Shown: positions 1-6,958, counted from the stretch's first letter. The stretch is 13,524 nt of DNA from Pseudonocardiales bacterium (GCA_025465385.1 JAODNG010000026.1:1-13524); one strand, 5' to 3'. The notes: generated by a model not told the origin, from the sequence alone. A program made the numbers and translations.

Positions 1-1
1 C

Positions 2-370
2 ATCACGGCCAGGCTGTGCGCAGTCCTGGTCCGGTCGCGAGGGTACACCGCTGGGCAGTCACCGATCACCGACTTCTTCACCGCTGCTGAGAAGTTGGAC
101 ACCCTCGAGCTTGACGATCAGCGGCGCGAGCTTGCGATCGCGGAAGTGCTCGAGACCGTTCTGGGCTGGGAGCGAGCGAACCGACCGTGGCCGGCTGGAG
201 CGACTACCTCGATTCCGGCCACCCTGCTCGGCCACCGGCTCAACGAACGCGGAGTGCGGGACCGGCTGGAGTCCGCCTATCGCACGCTGGCCCGGCTGGC
301 TCCCACCGCAGCGGAGCGGATCGTCCTCGTCGACAAGGCCAATGAGTGCCGCAACCGGAGCTGGATATGA
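2..370 (+). CDS. pknG: PknG-type Ser/Thr protein kinase, C-terminal TPR end (partial, 5' truncated by window)
   Basis: The reading frame is open from the left edge to a TGA at 368-370, giving 122 residues of a larger protein. The kinase domain lies outside the window. The tail reads ...RTLARLAPTAAERIVLVDKAN... and ends NRSWI. I recognise this as the C-terminal signature of PknG, whose mycobacterial version ends with a similar LARxAPTxxxRxxLVDxAN block after the TPR repeats. The helical stretch before it (FFTAAEKLDTL...ETVLGW) fits the PknG TPR region. PknG is a soluble kinase with a rubredoxin-like domain, a kinase domain and TPRs. In mycobacteria and corynebacteria it phosphorylates the FHA regulator GarA/OdhI and so controls 2-oxoglutarate metabolism. 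The stop overlaps the start of the downstream binding protein (ATGA), so the two are probably co-translated. The family call rests on motif memory of the last ~100 residues only. Confidence 0.83.
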   Translation: MTARLCAVLVRSRGYTAGQSPITDFFTAAEKLDTLELDDQRRELAIAEVLETVLGWERANRPWPAGATTSIPATLLGHRLNERGVRDRLESAYRTLARLAPTAAERIVLVDKANECRNRSWI

Positions 371-1638
371 GCGCGGACGCGATGGTGAGCCGGCGCGCAG
401 TGCTGGCCGCAGCGGTCGCGCTGATCACCGCCGGCTGCGCGGCCGCCACCGGCTCAAGTTCGAGCGCAGAACTGGTGTGGGCCACTGGCGGGGTCACCGG
501 AGCGGATCGGGACCGGGCTCTGGACATCGCGGCGCGATGGCATGCGTTCCACCCGGACGCGCCGAAGGTGCGGGTGGAACCATTGCCGCTGTCCCCCAAC
601 GAAACGCAGGAATTGTTGAGGCTGGAGCTCAACGCGGGTCTCGGCAGCCTCGACATCCTGTCGCTGGACGTGGTGTGGATACCGGAGTTCGCGCAGCGCG
701 GCTGGTTGGTGGATCTGCACGCGCTGCGTTCGGAGATTGAGCGCGTCTCGTTTCCGGGCCCTGTACGGGCCGCGGTCTGGAACGGCACGCTGTGGGCGGC
801 GCCGGACACCACCGACGCAGGAATTCTCTATTACCGCTCTGACCTGGTGGACCAGCCGCCGACCACGTGGCAAGAACTGGTCGAGAGTGGTCGCCGGGTC
901 GGCGGGCGCAAGGGCATCGCGCCCTTCGTCGCCGATGGCAAACAGTACGAGGGGTTGGTGGTCCAGTTCCTGGAGTACTTCTGGGGCCTCGGCGGTGCGG
1001 TTTTCGACCCGGACGGCCAGTCGGTGCTGTTCCAGCCCGACAAGGCAGTGCAAGCCGTCGAGTTCATGCGGAACGCGTTTTTCCAGGGTGTGTACGCACC
1101 AGGCTTCAACACGATGGACCAGGAAGACGCCCGCAAAACCTTCCAGTCTGGCTACGCTGTCTTCCTGCGCTCGTGGCCTTATGCCTATCACGAGATAATG
1201 GGCGGGGATCCGGACAGCCAGGTTGTCGGACGGGTCGGCATCGCGCCACTGCCGGCGTTCCCCGGTCACCGGCCGGTGGCCGCCTTGGGCGGTCACAACC
1301 TCGCAGTGAGCGCATTCTCCCGCAACATCCCCGCCGCGACCGAGTTCGCGAGGTTCGTCTCTACCTCCCGGGAGGTGCAGCTGGCGACATTCCAGCGGCG
1401 GTCGGTCGCTCCTCCGACGCTAACAGCGGTCTATCGGGACCTCGCAGCTGACCCGTTGATCGCGCTGCTGACCAAGGTCTTACCGACAGCCAAGCCGCGG
1501 CCGGCGACCACGCAGTGGGCCACCATCAGCGCGGAGATGCAGCAGCAGATCTTCGCCGTCTATACCGGCGACAGTGATCCGAAGGCGGCGGTTACGGCGC
1601 TGCGGGATTTCCTCATCGCCACCGTCAAGGGGAGTTGA
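367..1638 (+). CDS. Sugar-type ABC solute-binding lipoprotein, probable sensor of the PknG operon
   Basis: The protein has 423 residues. The ATG at 367 overlaps the preceding stop (ATGA) and has GGAG at 357-360, so it is preferred over GTG 346 and ATG 382. The N-terminus has twin arginines (VSRRAVL), a hydrophobic stretch and a lipobox-like TAGC with Cys24, followed by a Ser/Gly-rich linker, so it is likely a lipid-anchored extracytoplasmic protein, possibly Tat-exported. The body is a family-1 (MalE/trehalose-like) binding protein: EYFWGLGGAVFDPDG, then a pattern of AVQAVEFMRNAF, GFNTMDQEDARKTFQSG and FLRSWPYAYHEI, which is typical of sugar-binding proteins with the 'F..G.aaf.r.WPYay' block. 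No permease or ATPase gene is visible, and the neighbours are a kinase, a phosphatase and an FHA protein. By analogy with GlnH next to pknG in mycobacteria, I infer a sensory rather than purely transport role. The ligand is unknown. Confidence 0.87.
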   Translation: MSADAMVSRRAVLAAAVALITAGCAAATGSSSSAELVWATGGVTGADRDRALDIAARWHAFHPDAPKVRVEPLPLSPNETQELLRLELNAGLGSLDILSLDVVWIPEFAQRGWLVDLHALRSEIERVSFPGPVRAAVWNGTLWAAPDTTDAGILYYRSDLVDQPPTTWQELVESGRRVGGRKGIAPFVADGKQYEGLVVQFLEYFWGLGGAVFDPDGQSVLFQPDKAVQAVEFMRNAFFQGVYAPGFNTMDQEDARKTFQSGYAVFLRSWPYAYHEIMGGDPDSQVVGRVGIAPLPAFPGHRPVAALGGHNLAVSAFSRNIPAATEFARFVSTSREVQLATFQRRSVAPPTLTAVYRDLAADPLIALLTKVLPTAKPRPATTQWATISAEMQQQIFAVYTGDSDPKAAVTALRDFLIATVKGS

Positions 1639-1642
1639 CCCA

Positions 1643-3916
1643 ATGCTCAACCAAATCTGTCGTCGGTGCGCCGAGCTGGTAGGGCACCGGGACCGGTACT
1701 GCGAGAACTGCGGTGCCTGGGTGGTGGATGTGCTGCGGGATCGGGTCGAGGTCGAGATCGGGGCCGCCGCCGGAGTCAGCGATCGGGGCCGGCGCCACCA
1801 CCGCAACGAGGACGCGCTAGCACTGCGCGACGTCGGCGGCCACCGTGCCGGCGCCGGGTCCACGTGGGGTGGCGCGGTGCTGGCGATCGTCTGTGATGGC
1901 GTGTCGTCGTCGAATCGCCCCGACGAGGCGTCCGAGACCGCTGCCGAAGTCGCTGCCGAGGCATTGGTGGCCGCCCTGCGCGCCGACGGCAGTCCGGCCG
2001 CCGCGACGCGGGAGGCCATCCTCGCGGCGAGTAACGCGGTCGCCGAGCTCGCCGGGTGCGGCGCGGCTTACGCAGACTGGGCGGCATCGGGGCGTTCCGG
2101 CCGCGGAGCTCCGGCGTGCACGTTCGTCTCAGCCATCGTCAGCGGTACCGCAGTTACGGTCGGCTGGGTGGGAGACAGCCGGGCGTACTGGATACCGCAG
2201 ACGCACACCGGCTCGGTGCCAACGCGGCTCACCAACGATGACTCCTGGCTGGCTCAGGTACTCGCAGCCGGAACGCTCAGCCCGGCGCAGGCCGCCGCTG
2301 ACCGTCGCGCGCACGCCATCACCGCGTGGTTGGGTGAGGACGCCGGCCAGGTCGATCCCCATGTGATCACGATCGAACCCGTAGGCGCAGGCGTGGTGGT
2401 GATCTGCACTGACGGGTTGTGGAACTACCTCGACACCGTCGACGAACTTGCGGCGGCGCTGCCCGCGCAGGCCATCGAAGCCCCGCTGGACGCAGCGCGC
2501 CAGCTTGTCGAGATCGCGTTGCATTCCGGTGGCCAGCGCACCTCAACCTCCTCGACCGCGTCAGGAGGTACTGCCGTGACCAGCACACCTAAGTTTCGTG
2601 GTGCTGTTCACCAGAACCTGTATCTGGCTCACGGTGCCCGAGAAGTGCACGCCGTCATCACCGTTGACACCCAGCAGAGCCCGGGTGTGAAGGAGAACGC
2701 GCCGCTCCCTGGAGCTGCCGAGGTCCTCATCCTGGACTGTTCGGGCTCGATGGGCTTTCCCGCAGAGAAGATCGTCAAAGCGAAGGAGGCCGCGTGCGCC
2801 GCGATCGACGAACTGCGCGACGGAGTGTGGTTCGCACTGGTCGCCGGCTCTGTTGGGGCCCACATGCTCTGGCCGGCCGAGCCACAGCTGGTCCCCTCCG
2901 ATCCATGGACCCGCGCCGAAGCCAAGGATGCGCTACGGCGGCTGGACCCCGCTGGGGGCACCACCATCGGGGCGTGGTTGCGGTTGGCCGGCCAGCTGCT
3001 CGGCCAGCACCCGGAGGCGATCCGGCACGCCATCCTGCTGACTGATGGCCGCAATGAGCACGAGTCACCCGAACAGCTACAGGCCGCGCTACGCGACTGC
3101 GAGGGCACGTTCAGTTGCGACTGTCGGGGGGTGGGCACCGACTGGTCGGTCGATGAGCTGCGGACGATCTCTTCCGTGCTGAGCGGCACCGTGGATCTGA
3201 TCGTCGAGCCGGCTGGGCTGGCTGAGGAGTTGCGGGCAACGATGGCCAACTCGATGGGCAAGGCGGTGGGTGACGTCGGGCTGCGGCTGTGGGCGCCCGT
3301 CGGCGCCACCGTCAGGTTCGTCAAACAGACCGCGCCCACGCTGGTGGACCTCACCGCTCGCCGGATCGCCTCGGGTTCCCTGACTGGTGACTATCCGACT
3401 GGGTCATGGGGAACCGAGAGCCGCGACTACCACGTGTGTGTGGAGCTCGAGCCTGGTGGCGTCGGCGAGGAGAAGCTCGCCTGCCGGGTGACCTTCGTCC
3501 ATATCGGCAGCGACGGTACTGAGCAACCGCTTCGGCAGGCGTTCATCCACACCTCACCCGACGGCAGCACCGTGGAGTTTTCCAGCGCGCGAATCCGGGC
3601 GTTATGGACCGACGATCTTGCCCAATCTACGGTGATCAATGACAAGGTCGCTGAGGTCACCGGCAGAGCGGAGCTGGCCAAGGCGGTCCAGGATGGCTTA
3701 GCGGCACACCGGGACGGAAACCCCGATATGGCCGTCGATCGCCTCAGTCGGGCGCGAAAGCTCGCCGAGGAGGTCCAAGACAGCAATCAGATGGCTCTGC
3801 TGGACCAGATCTACGATGCGGACACCGGCACATTTCGGTTGAACAGGATGGGCGCCCAGCAGGAGATGCGCCTGGACATCGAGTCGACCAAGACCACGCT
3901 ACTGGGCCGCGGTTAG
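1643..3916 (+). CDS. Zinc-ribbon PP2C-type phosphatase fused in frame to a VWA-domain protein
   Basis: The protein has 757 residues. ATG 1643 is preceded by AAGGGGAG (1627-1634) and lies 4 nt after the previous stop. Residues 1-28 form a zinc ribbon (Cys6, Cys9, Cys20, Cys23). Residues ~38-300 are a PP2C (PPM) phosphatase with RNED57, CDG86, GDSR180 and TDGLW260, i.e. most of the metal-binding acidic residues. The usual terminal GxxDN(I/V)T motif is absent: where it should lie the sequence is SGGQRTSTSSTASGG. From residue 312 the protein is a VWA protein with a complete MIDAS: D365CSGSM, the T440/T441 region (GGTTIG) and TDG at D468. It ends with an oligomerisation-like helical tail. Relatives I recall are two adjacent genes, and here a strong internal ribosome site and GTG sit exactly at the junction. 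This is therefore a natural fusion, a frameshift-derived fusion or a sequence error. The PP2C part probably reverses the kinase and the VWA part may scaffold the complex. Confidence 0.85.
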   Translation: MLNQICRRCAELVGHRDRYCENCGAWVVDVLRDRVEVEIGAAAGVSDRGRRHHRNEDALALRDVGGHRAGAGSTWGGAVLAIVCDGVSSSNRPDEASETAAEVAAEALVAALRADGSPAAATREAILAASNAVAELAGCGAAYADWAASGRSGRGAPACTFVSAIVSGTAVTVGWVGDSRAYWIPQTHTGSVPTRLTNDDSWLAQVLAAGTLSPAQAAADRRAHAITAWLGEDAGQVDPHVITIEPVGAGVVVICTDGLWNYLDTVDELAAALPAQAIEAPLDAARQLVEIALHSGGQRTSTSSTASGGTAVTSTPKFRGAVHQNLYLAHGAREVHAVITVDTQQSPGVKENAPLPGAAEVLILDCSGSMGFPAEKIVKAKEAACAAIDELRDGVWFALVAGSVGAHMLWPAEPQLVPSDPWTRAEAKDALRRLDPAGGTTIGAWLRLAGQLLGQHPEAIRHAILLTDGRNEHESPEQLQAALRDCEGTFSCDCRGVGTDWSVDELRTISSVLSGTVDLIVEPAGLAEELRATMANSMGKAVGDVGLRLWAPVGATVRFVKQTAPTLVDLTARRIASGSLTGDYPTGSWGTESRDYHVCVELEPGGVGEEKLACRVTFVHIGSDGTEQPLRQAFIHTSPDGSTVEFSSARIRALWTDDLAQSTVINDKVAEVTGRAELAKAVQDGLAAHRDGNPDMAVDRLSRARKLAEEVQDSNQMALLDQIYDADTGTFRLNRMGAQQEMRLDIESTKTTLLGRG
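2563..2578 (+). promoter_or_regulatory. Internal Shine-Dalgarno and GTG start for the VWA half
   Basis: AGGAGGT at 2563-2569 is a perfect ribosome-binding site six bases ahead of GTG 2576-2578, in frame with the VWA domain. Initiation here would give a separate 446-residue VWA protein (2576-3916) starting VTSTPKFRGAVHQNLY, which is where stand-alone VWA homologues begin. In the +1 frame a TGA at 2577-2579 overlaps this GTG, the arrangement expected if an ancestral PP2C gene ended there. Independent production of the VWA protein is therefore likely even if the fusion is real. Confidence 0.72.
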
Positions 3917-3930
3917 TGGTTGGTGTCACG

Positions 3931-4452
3931 ATGGCCAGCGGTATTGTCGAGTTGTGCCCGCGCTGTAGCGAGCCTCGGACCGGGCTGTTCTGCGAGCAGT
4001 GTGGCCACTCTTACGCTGTCGTTGCACTGGCCGGGCCGTTATCGTGGTGCGCTGTCATCGCCCCGGATCGGGATTACTTCCAGGCCGGTCCTGCGGACAT
4101 CGAGCAGTTCACCTTCCCGGCATCGAGCCCCGCTCGCCGGGTCCCGCTACGTGGTGCGTCGATCCGCATCGGCCGGCGCAGCAGCTCACGAGGGACTACC
4201 CCGGAGATTGACTTGGCCTACCCGCCTGCTGATCCAGGGGTCTCCCGCGAGCACGCCCGGCTGGTCGCCCTACCCGACGGCATCTGGGCGGTGATTGACG
4301 AAGCTTCCACCAACGGGACCTATATCAACGGTGGTTGCCAGCGGATCCCAACCCACCAGCAGGTGCCGTTGGCGGACGGTGACCGGGTGCACTTGGGTGT
4401 CTGGACCACGATCACCCTGTGCTCTGTTCGTAGCGGCCCCGCGCCGGAGTGA
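3931..4452 (+). CDS. Zinc-ribbon FHA-domain protein, candidate phosphothreonine-binding partner of the kinase
   Basis: The protein has 173 residues from ATG 3931. GTG 3916, overlapping the previous TAG, is an alternative adding five residues, and neither has a strong ribosome site. Residues 9-24 form a zinc ribbon (Cys9-x2-Cys12...Cys21-x2-Cys24), the same fold type as at the N-terminus of the phosphatase upstream. Residues ~73-165 are an FHA domain: GR82, the phosphopeptide-binding SREHA (105-109), and NGTYIN (128-133). FHA domains bind phosphothreonine. In mycobacteria the FHA protein GarA is the main PknG substrate, so a protein of this type ending the operon probably reads or transmits the kinase output. 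The N-terminal part does not resemble the GarA phospho-acceptor tail, so it should not be called GarA. Cytoplasmic, no signal peptide. Confidence 0.85.
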   Translation: MASGIVELCPRCSEPRTGLFCEQCGHSYAVVALAGPLSWCAVIAPDRDYFQAGPADIEQFTFPASSPARRVPLRGASIRIGRRSSSRGTTPEIDLAYPPADPGVSREHARLVALPDGIWAVIDEASTNGTYINGGCQRIPTHQQVPLADGDRVHLGVWTTITLCSVRSGPAPE

Positions 4453-4490
4453 GCGCGATTCGTCGCCGGTGGCCGTACGATCTGGGCACG

Positions 4491-5492
4491 ATGGCGGATA
4501 ACCGGGTGCTGGTTGGCGGCCCTTACTTCGAGGAGCTGGCGCGTGGGCAGGTCTTCGTTGACGCTCCGGGTCTGACGCTGACCCCCGGCTACGCGGCGCT
4601 GCACCAGGCGTTGTCCGGCGACCGGCTCCGACTGCCGCTGGATCACGAGCTGTCCGCAGCGGTCACCGGCCGCGTCGAGCCGTTGGCTCATCCCACGCTG
4701 GTCTGCCATGTCGCGATCGGGCAGACCACAGCACCGTCGCAACGGGTCCGTGGCAACTTGTTTTACCGCGGGCTGCGGCTGCTTCGCCCGGTACACCTAG
4801 GTGACACGCTGCGCACCCGCACCGAAGTCGTCGCGCTGCGACAGAACCGCTCGAAACCCGGGCGACCGGCCACCGGGCTGGCCGTGCTGCGCGTTCAGGT
4901 CCACAACCAGCGTGCGGAGCCCGTGCTTGACTTTTGGCGCTGCCCGATGATCCCGCTGCGCGACCCTGACGCCGACACCGGACATGCCGACAGCTTCGAC
5001 GACATCCCGACCGACGCCGCGCCCGTGGCTGACCTGCCGTGGGGCTGGCAGCTCGACTCGTTTGCGCCGACCGTGACCGAACCTGGCACGGTCTACGACA
5101 TCGAAGTGCGCGACACCGTGACCGGTGCCCCCGAGCTGGCCAGGGCCACCCTCAACCTCGCGGCCACCCACACCGACCCCGGCGCGTCGGCGTATGGACG
5201 GCGCCTCGTCTACGGCGGACACACCATCTCGATCGCCGGAGCCCATGCCACCCGGGCGCTGCCCGACCTGGTGACGATCGTGGCATGGCGCAGCTGCGAC
5301 CACACCGGCCCGGTGTTCGAAGGCGACGTGCTGCGGACTGAATTGCACGTTGAGGGCGTCCACCAGCGCGATGGTTACCTACTGATCGATCTGCGGGCAC
5401 TGGTGCACGGTTGCCCCGGGCAGGACGCTGGTGATCGGGCCGCGGCCGAGAAGCCCGTGCTGGACTGGAGATTCGTTGCGCTCGCACGGTAA
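4491..5492 (+). CDS. mch: 2-methylfumaryl-CoA (mesaconyl-C1-CoA) hydratase-like double-hotdog protein
   Basis: The protein has 333 residues from ATG 4491. GTG 4449, overlapping the FHA stop, would add 14 residues and is an alternative. It is a MaoC/double-hotdog protein. The first hotdog begins YFEELARGQVF and contains GNLFYRGLRLLRPVHLGDTL and a VLDFWRCPMIP strand. The second contains AYGRRLVYGGHTISIAG and a FEGDVL strand. This order and the ~340-residue length match Mch of Chloroflexus (FFED..LGQ, GDTLSTTSEV, RRIVYGGHIISLA). Mch interconverts beta-methylmalyl-CoA and 2-methylfumaryl-CoA. The next gene, 12 nt downstream, is a clear 2-methylfumaryl-CoA isomerase, which supports the specific call. 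Other MaoC-type hydratases share the fold, so exact substrate specificity is inferred from the pairing. Confidence 0.8.
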   Translation: MADNRVLVGGPYFEELARGQVFVDAPGLTLTPGYAALHQALSGDRLRLPLDHELSAAVTGRVEPLAHPTLVCHVAIGQTTAPSQRVRGNLFYRGLRLLRPVHLGDTLRTRTEVVALRQNRSKPGRPATGLAVLRVQVHNQRAEPVLDFWRCPMIPLRDPDADTGHADSFDDIPTDAAPVADLPWGWQLDSFAPTVTEPGTVYDIEVRDTVTGAPELARATLNLAATHTDPGASAYGRRLVYGGHTISIAGAHATRALPDLVTIVAWRSCDHTGPVFEGDVLRTELHVEGVHQRDGYLLIDLRALVHGCPGQDAGDRAAAEKPVLDWRFVALAR

Positions 5493-5504
5493 GCAAGGTG
5501 AGAG

Positions 5505-6728
5505 ATGACCGGGATCCTGACGGGGATGCGGGTGGTGGAGGGTTCGGCATTCGTGGCGGCGCCGCTCGGTGGGATGACCTTGGCGCAGCTGGGCGCGGAC
5601 GTGATCCGGTTCGACCCGATAGGCGGTGGTCTCGACGCCAACCGCTGGCCTGTTACCGCCGATGGCAAGAGCCTGTTCTGGGCGGGCCTGAACAAGGGCA
5701 AGCGCTCCATCGCGGTCGACATGCGATCGCCGCAAGGCAAGGAGCTGCTCGCTGAGCTGATCACTGCACCCGGCGACGACGCGGGGTTGTTCCTGACGAA
5801 TTTTCCAGCCGTGGGCTGGTTGGACTTCACCAAGCTCACGTCCCGGCGACCCGATCTGATCATGGTCAACATTCTCGGCAACCCGGACGGCTCCTCCGCA
5901 GTCGACTACACGGTCAATCCAGCCACCGGCTTTCCGTGGACCACCGGCCCCAGCACGCTGTCCATTCCGGTCAACCATCTGTTGCCGGCGTGGGACGCGA
6001 TCACCGGCACGCTGGCCGCAACCGGGCTGCTGGCCGCCGAGCGGAAGCGGCGGATCGAGGGCATCGGCCAGTTCGTCCGGCTCGCACTGGCCGATGTGGC
6101 GTTCGCCGTGGCCGGGCACCTCGGCAACATCGCCGAAGTACAGATCAATAACAGTGAACGGCCTCGGTACGGTAACGACCTGTACGGGGCATTCGGCCGC
6201 GACTTCGCGACCAAGGACGGCAAACGGGTGATGGTGGTGGGCCTGACCCCGCGGCAGTGGCGCAGCTTGGTAGCGGCAGTCGGGATCGGTGAGGCCTGCG
6301 CGCACGTCGAGAAACTGCTCGGGGTGGACCTGGGCAAGGAGGGTGACCGGTTCGCCGCTCGCCACATGCTTGGTGCACTCATCGAGCCATGGGTCAGCAG
6401 GCGCACGCTGTCCGAGGTCGGTGAAATCTTCGACGCGCATGACGTGTGCTGGGGCCCGTACCAGACCTTCGCTGAGATGGTCAGCACCGATCCGCGCTGC
6501 TCTACCGGCAACCCGATGTTCGCCGAAGTCGACCAGCCCGGCATCGGTAGCTACCTGATGCCCGGCTCGCCGCTCGACTTCTCCGCGGTCAAACGCGTAC
6601 CGGTGGCGCCTGCGCCCCAGCTCGGCCAGCACACCGATGAGATCCTCGCCGGGGTCCTCGGCCTGTCCGGCGCCGAGATCGGGCGGCTGCACGACGAGGG
6701 CGTCGTCTCCGGAATTCCGGCGGCCTGA
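5505..6728 (+). CDS. mct: 2-methylfumaryl-CoA isomerase (CaiB/BaiF family, mesaconyl-CoA C1-C4 transferase)
   Basis: The protein has 407 residues from ATG 5505, with an AAGGTGAG ribosome site just upstream. It is a family III CoA-transferase and closely follows the Mct signature I know from Chloroflexus: VVEGSAFVAAPLGGMTLAQL, ADVIRFDPIGGG, FWAGLNKGKRSIA, YGAFGRDF, KRVMVVGLT, CSTGNPMFAEV.QPGIG and SYLMPGSPLDFSAV. Asp164 in LLPAWDAITG aligns with the catalytic Asp of the family. Mct moves CoA within the molecule from the C1 to the C4 carboxyl of mesaconate, turning 2-methylfumaryl-CoA into 3-methylfumaryl-CoA. With Mch upstream it covers two consecutive steps. The lyase (Mcl) and the 3-methylfumaryl-CoA hydratase (Meh) needed to reach citramalyl-CoA, acetyl-CoA and pyruvate are not in this window. 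Confidence 0.9.
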   Translation: MTGILTGMRVVEGSAFVAAPLGGMTLAQLGADVIRFDPIGGGLDANRWPVTADGKSLFWAGLNKGKRSIAVDMRSPQGKELLAELITAPGDDAGLFLTNFPAVGWLDFTKLTSRRPDLIMVNILGNPDGSSAVDYTVNPATGFPWTTGPSTLSIPVNHLLPAWDAITGTLAATGLLAAERKRRIEGIGQFVRLALADVAFAVAGHLGNIAEVQINNSERPRYGNDLYGAFGRDFATKDGKRVMVVGLTPRQWRSLVAAVGIGEACAHVEKLLGVDLGKEGDRFAARHMLGALIEPWVSRRTLSEVGEIFDAHDVCWGPYQTFAEMVSTDPRCSTGNPMFAEVDQPGIGSYLMPGSPLDFSAVKRVPVAPAPQLGQHTDEILAGVLGLSGAEIGRLHDEGVVSGIPAA

Positions 6729-6794
6729 ACGGTTCATTGCGGGGTACTCCGAACACAAAGGCCGCGACCGATAGCCCGGCAAGGAAGTGTCCAG

Positions 6795-6890
6795 GTGTTC
6801 TTCTTCTTCTCAAACCGATTGGGTTGCCTCGGATCGCTGCTGGTATCAGCAGTGCTCACCATCGTGCTGATCCTGATCTTCTCTCGGTGA
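6795..6890 (+). CDS. Small membrane protein (31 aa)
   Basis: GTG 6795 is preceded by AAGGAAG (6781-6787) seven bases upstream and ends at TGA 6888-6890. The product begins MFFFFSNRLGCLGSLL and continues with an uninterrupted hydrophobic helix (VSAVLTIVLILIF) ending in SR. This is one membrane segment with a short Phe-rich N-terminus and an NRLGCLGS block. I recognise the same block from short unannotated actinobacterial membrane proteins, so it is very likely a real gene. Its function is unknown. It lies 66 nt after the isomerase stop in the same direction, so it could be the last cistron of that operon or have its own promoter. Confidence 0.75.
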   Translation: MFFFFSNRLGCLGSLLVSAVLTIVLILIFSR

Positions 6891-6958
6891 GCAGCCGCCG
6901 ATGGATCAAGGTCACCCCCACGGAGGTGGAAACCGCACGTGGCCGCCGGCACGGTTAG
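6887..6958 (+). CDS. Possible micro-ORF (23 aa) translationally coupled to the small membrane protein
   Basis: GTG 6887 overlaps the TGA of the small membrane protein (GTGA) and reads to TAG 6956-6958. The product begins MSSRRWIKVTPTEVETARGR and then ends, so it is basic and soluble. The W-I-K-V-T-P-x-E-V pattern looks like a real protein rather than noise, and the stop/start overlap fits coupling. There is no separate ribosome site, no family I can name, and the length is near the limit. It could equally be the N-terminal remnant of a longer gene. Confidence 0.3.
   Translation: MSSRRWIKVTPTEVETARGRRHG

Noticed and set aside
346..366. GTG 346 as start of the binding lipoprotein
   Set aside because: It would lengthen the signal peptide N-terminus with an acidic stretch. 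ATG 367 has a good ribosome site and the usual ATGA overlap.
367..1638. Calling the binding protein GlnH
   Set aside because: The size and the WPYAY-type blocks are of sugar-binding family 1, not the smaller amino-acid-binding family 3.
3931..4452. Calling the FHA protein GarA/OdhI
   Set aside because: It has an FHA domain but also a zinc ribbon, and lacks the short Thr-rich phospho-acceptor tail typical of GarA.
5379..6782. 467-codon minus-strand frame opposite the isomerase
   Set aside because: Typical high-GC antisense shadow. The residues show no family pattern, while the plus strand encodes a clear Mct.
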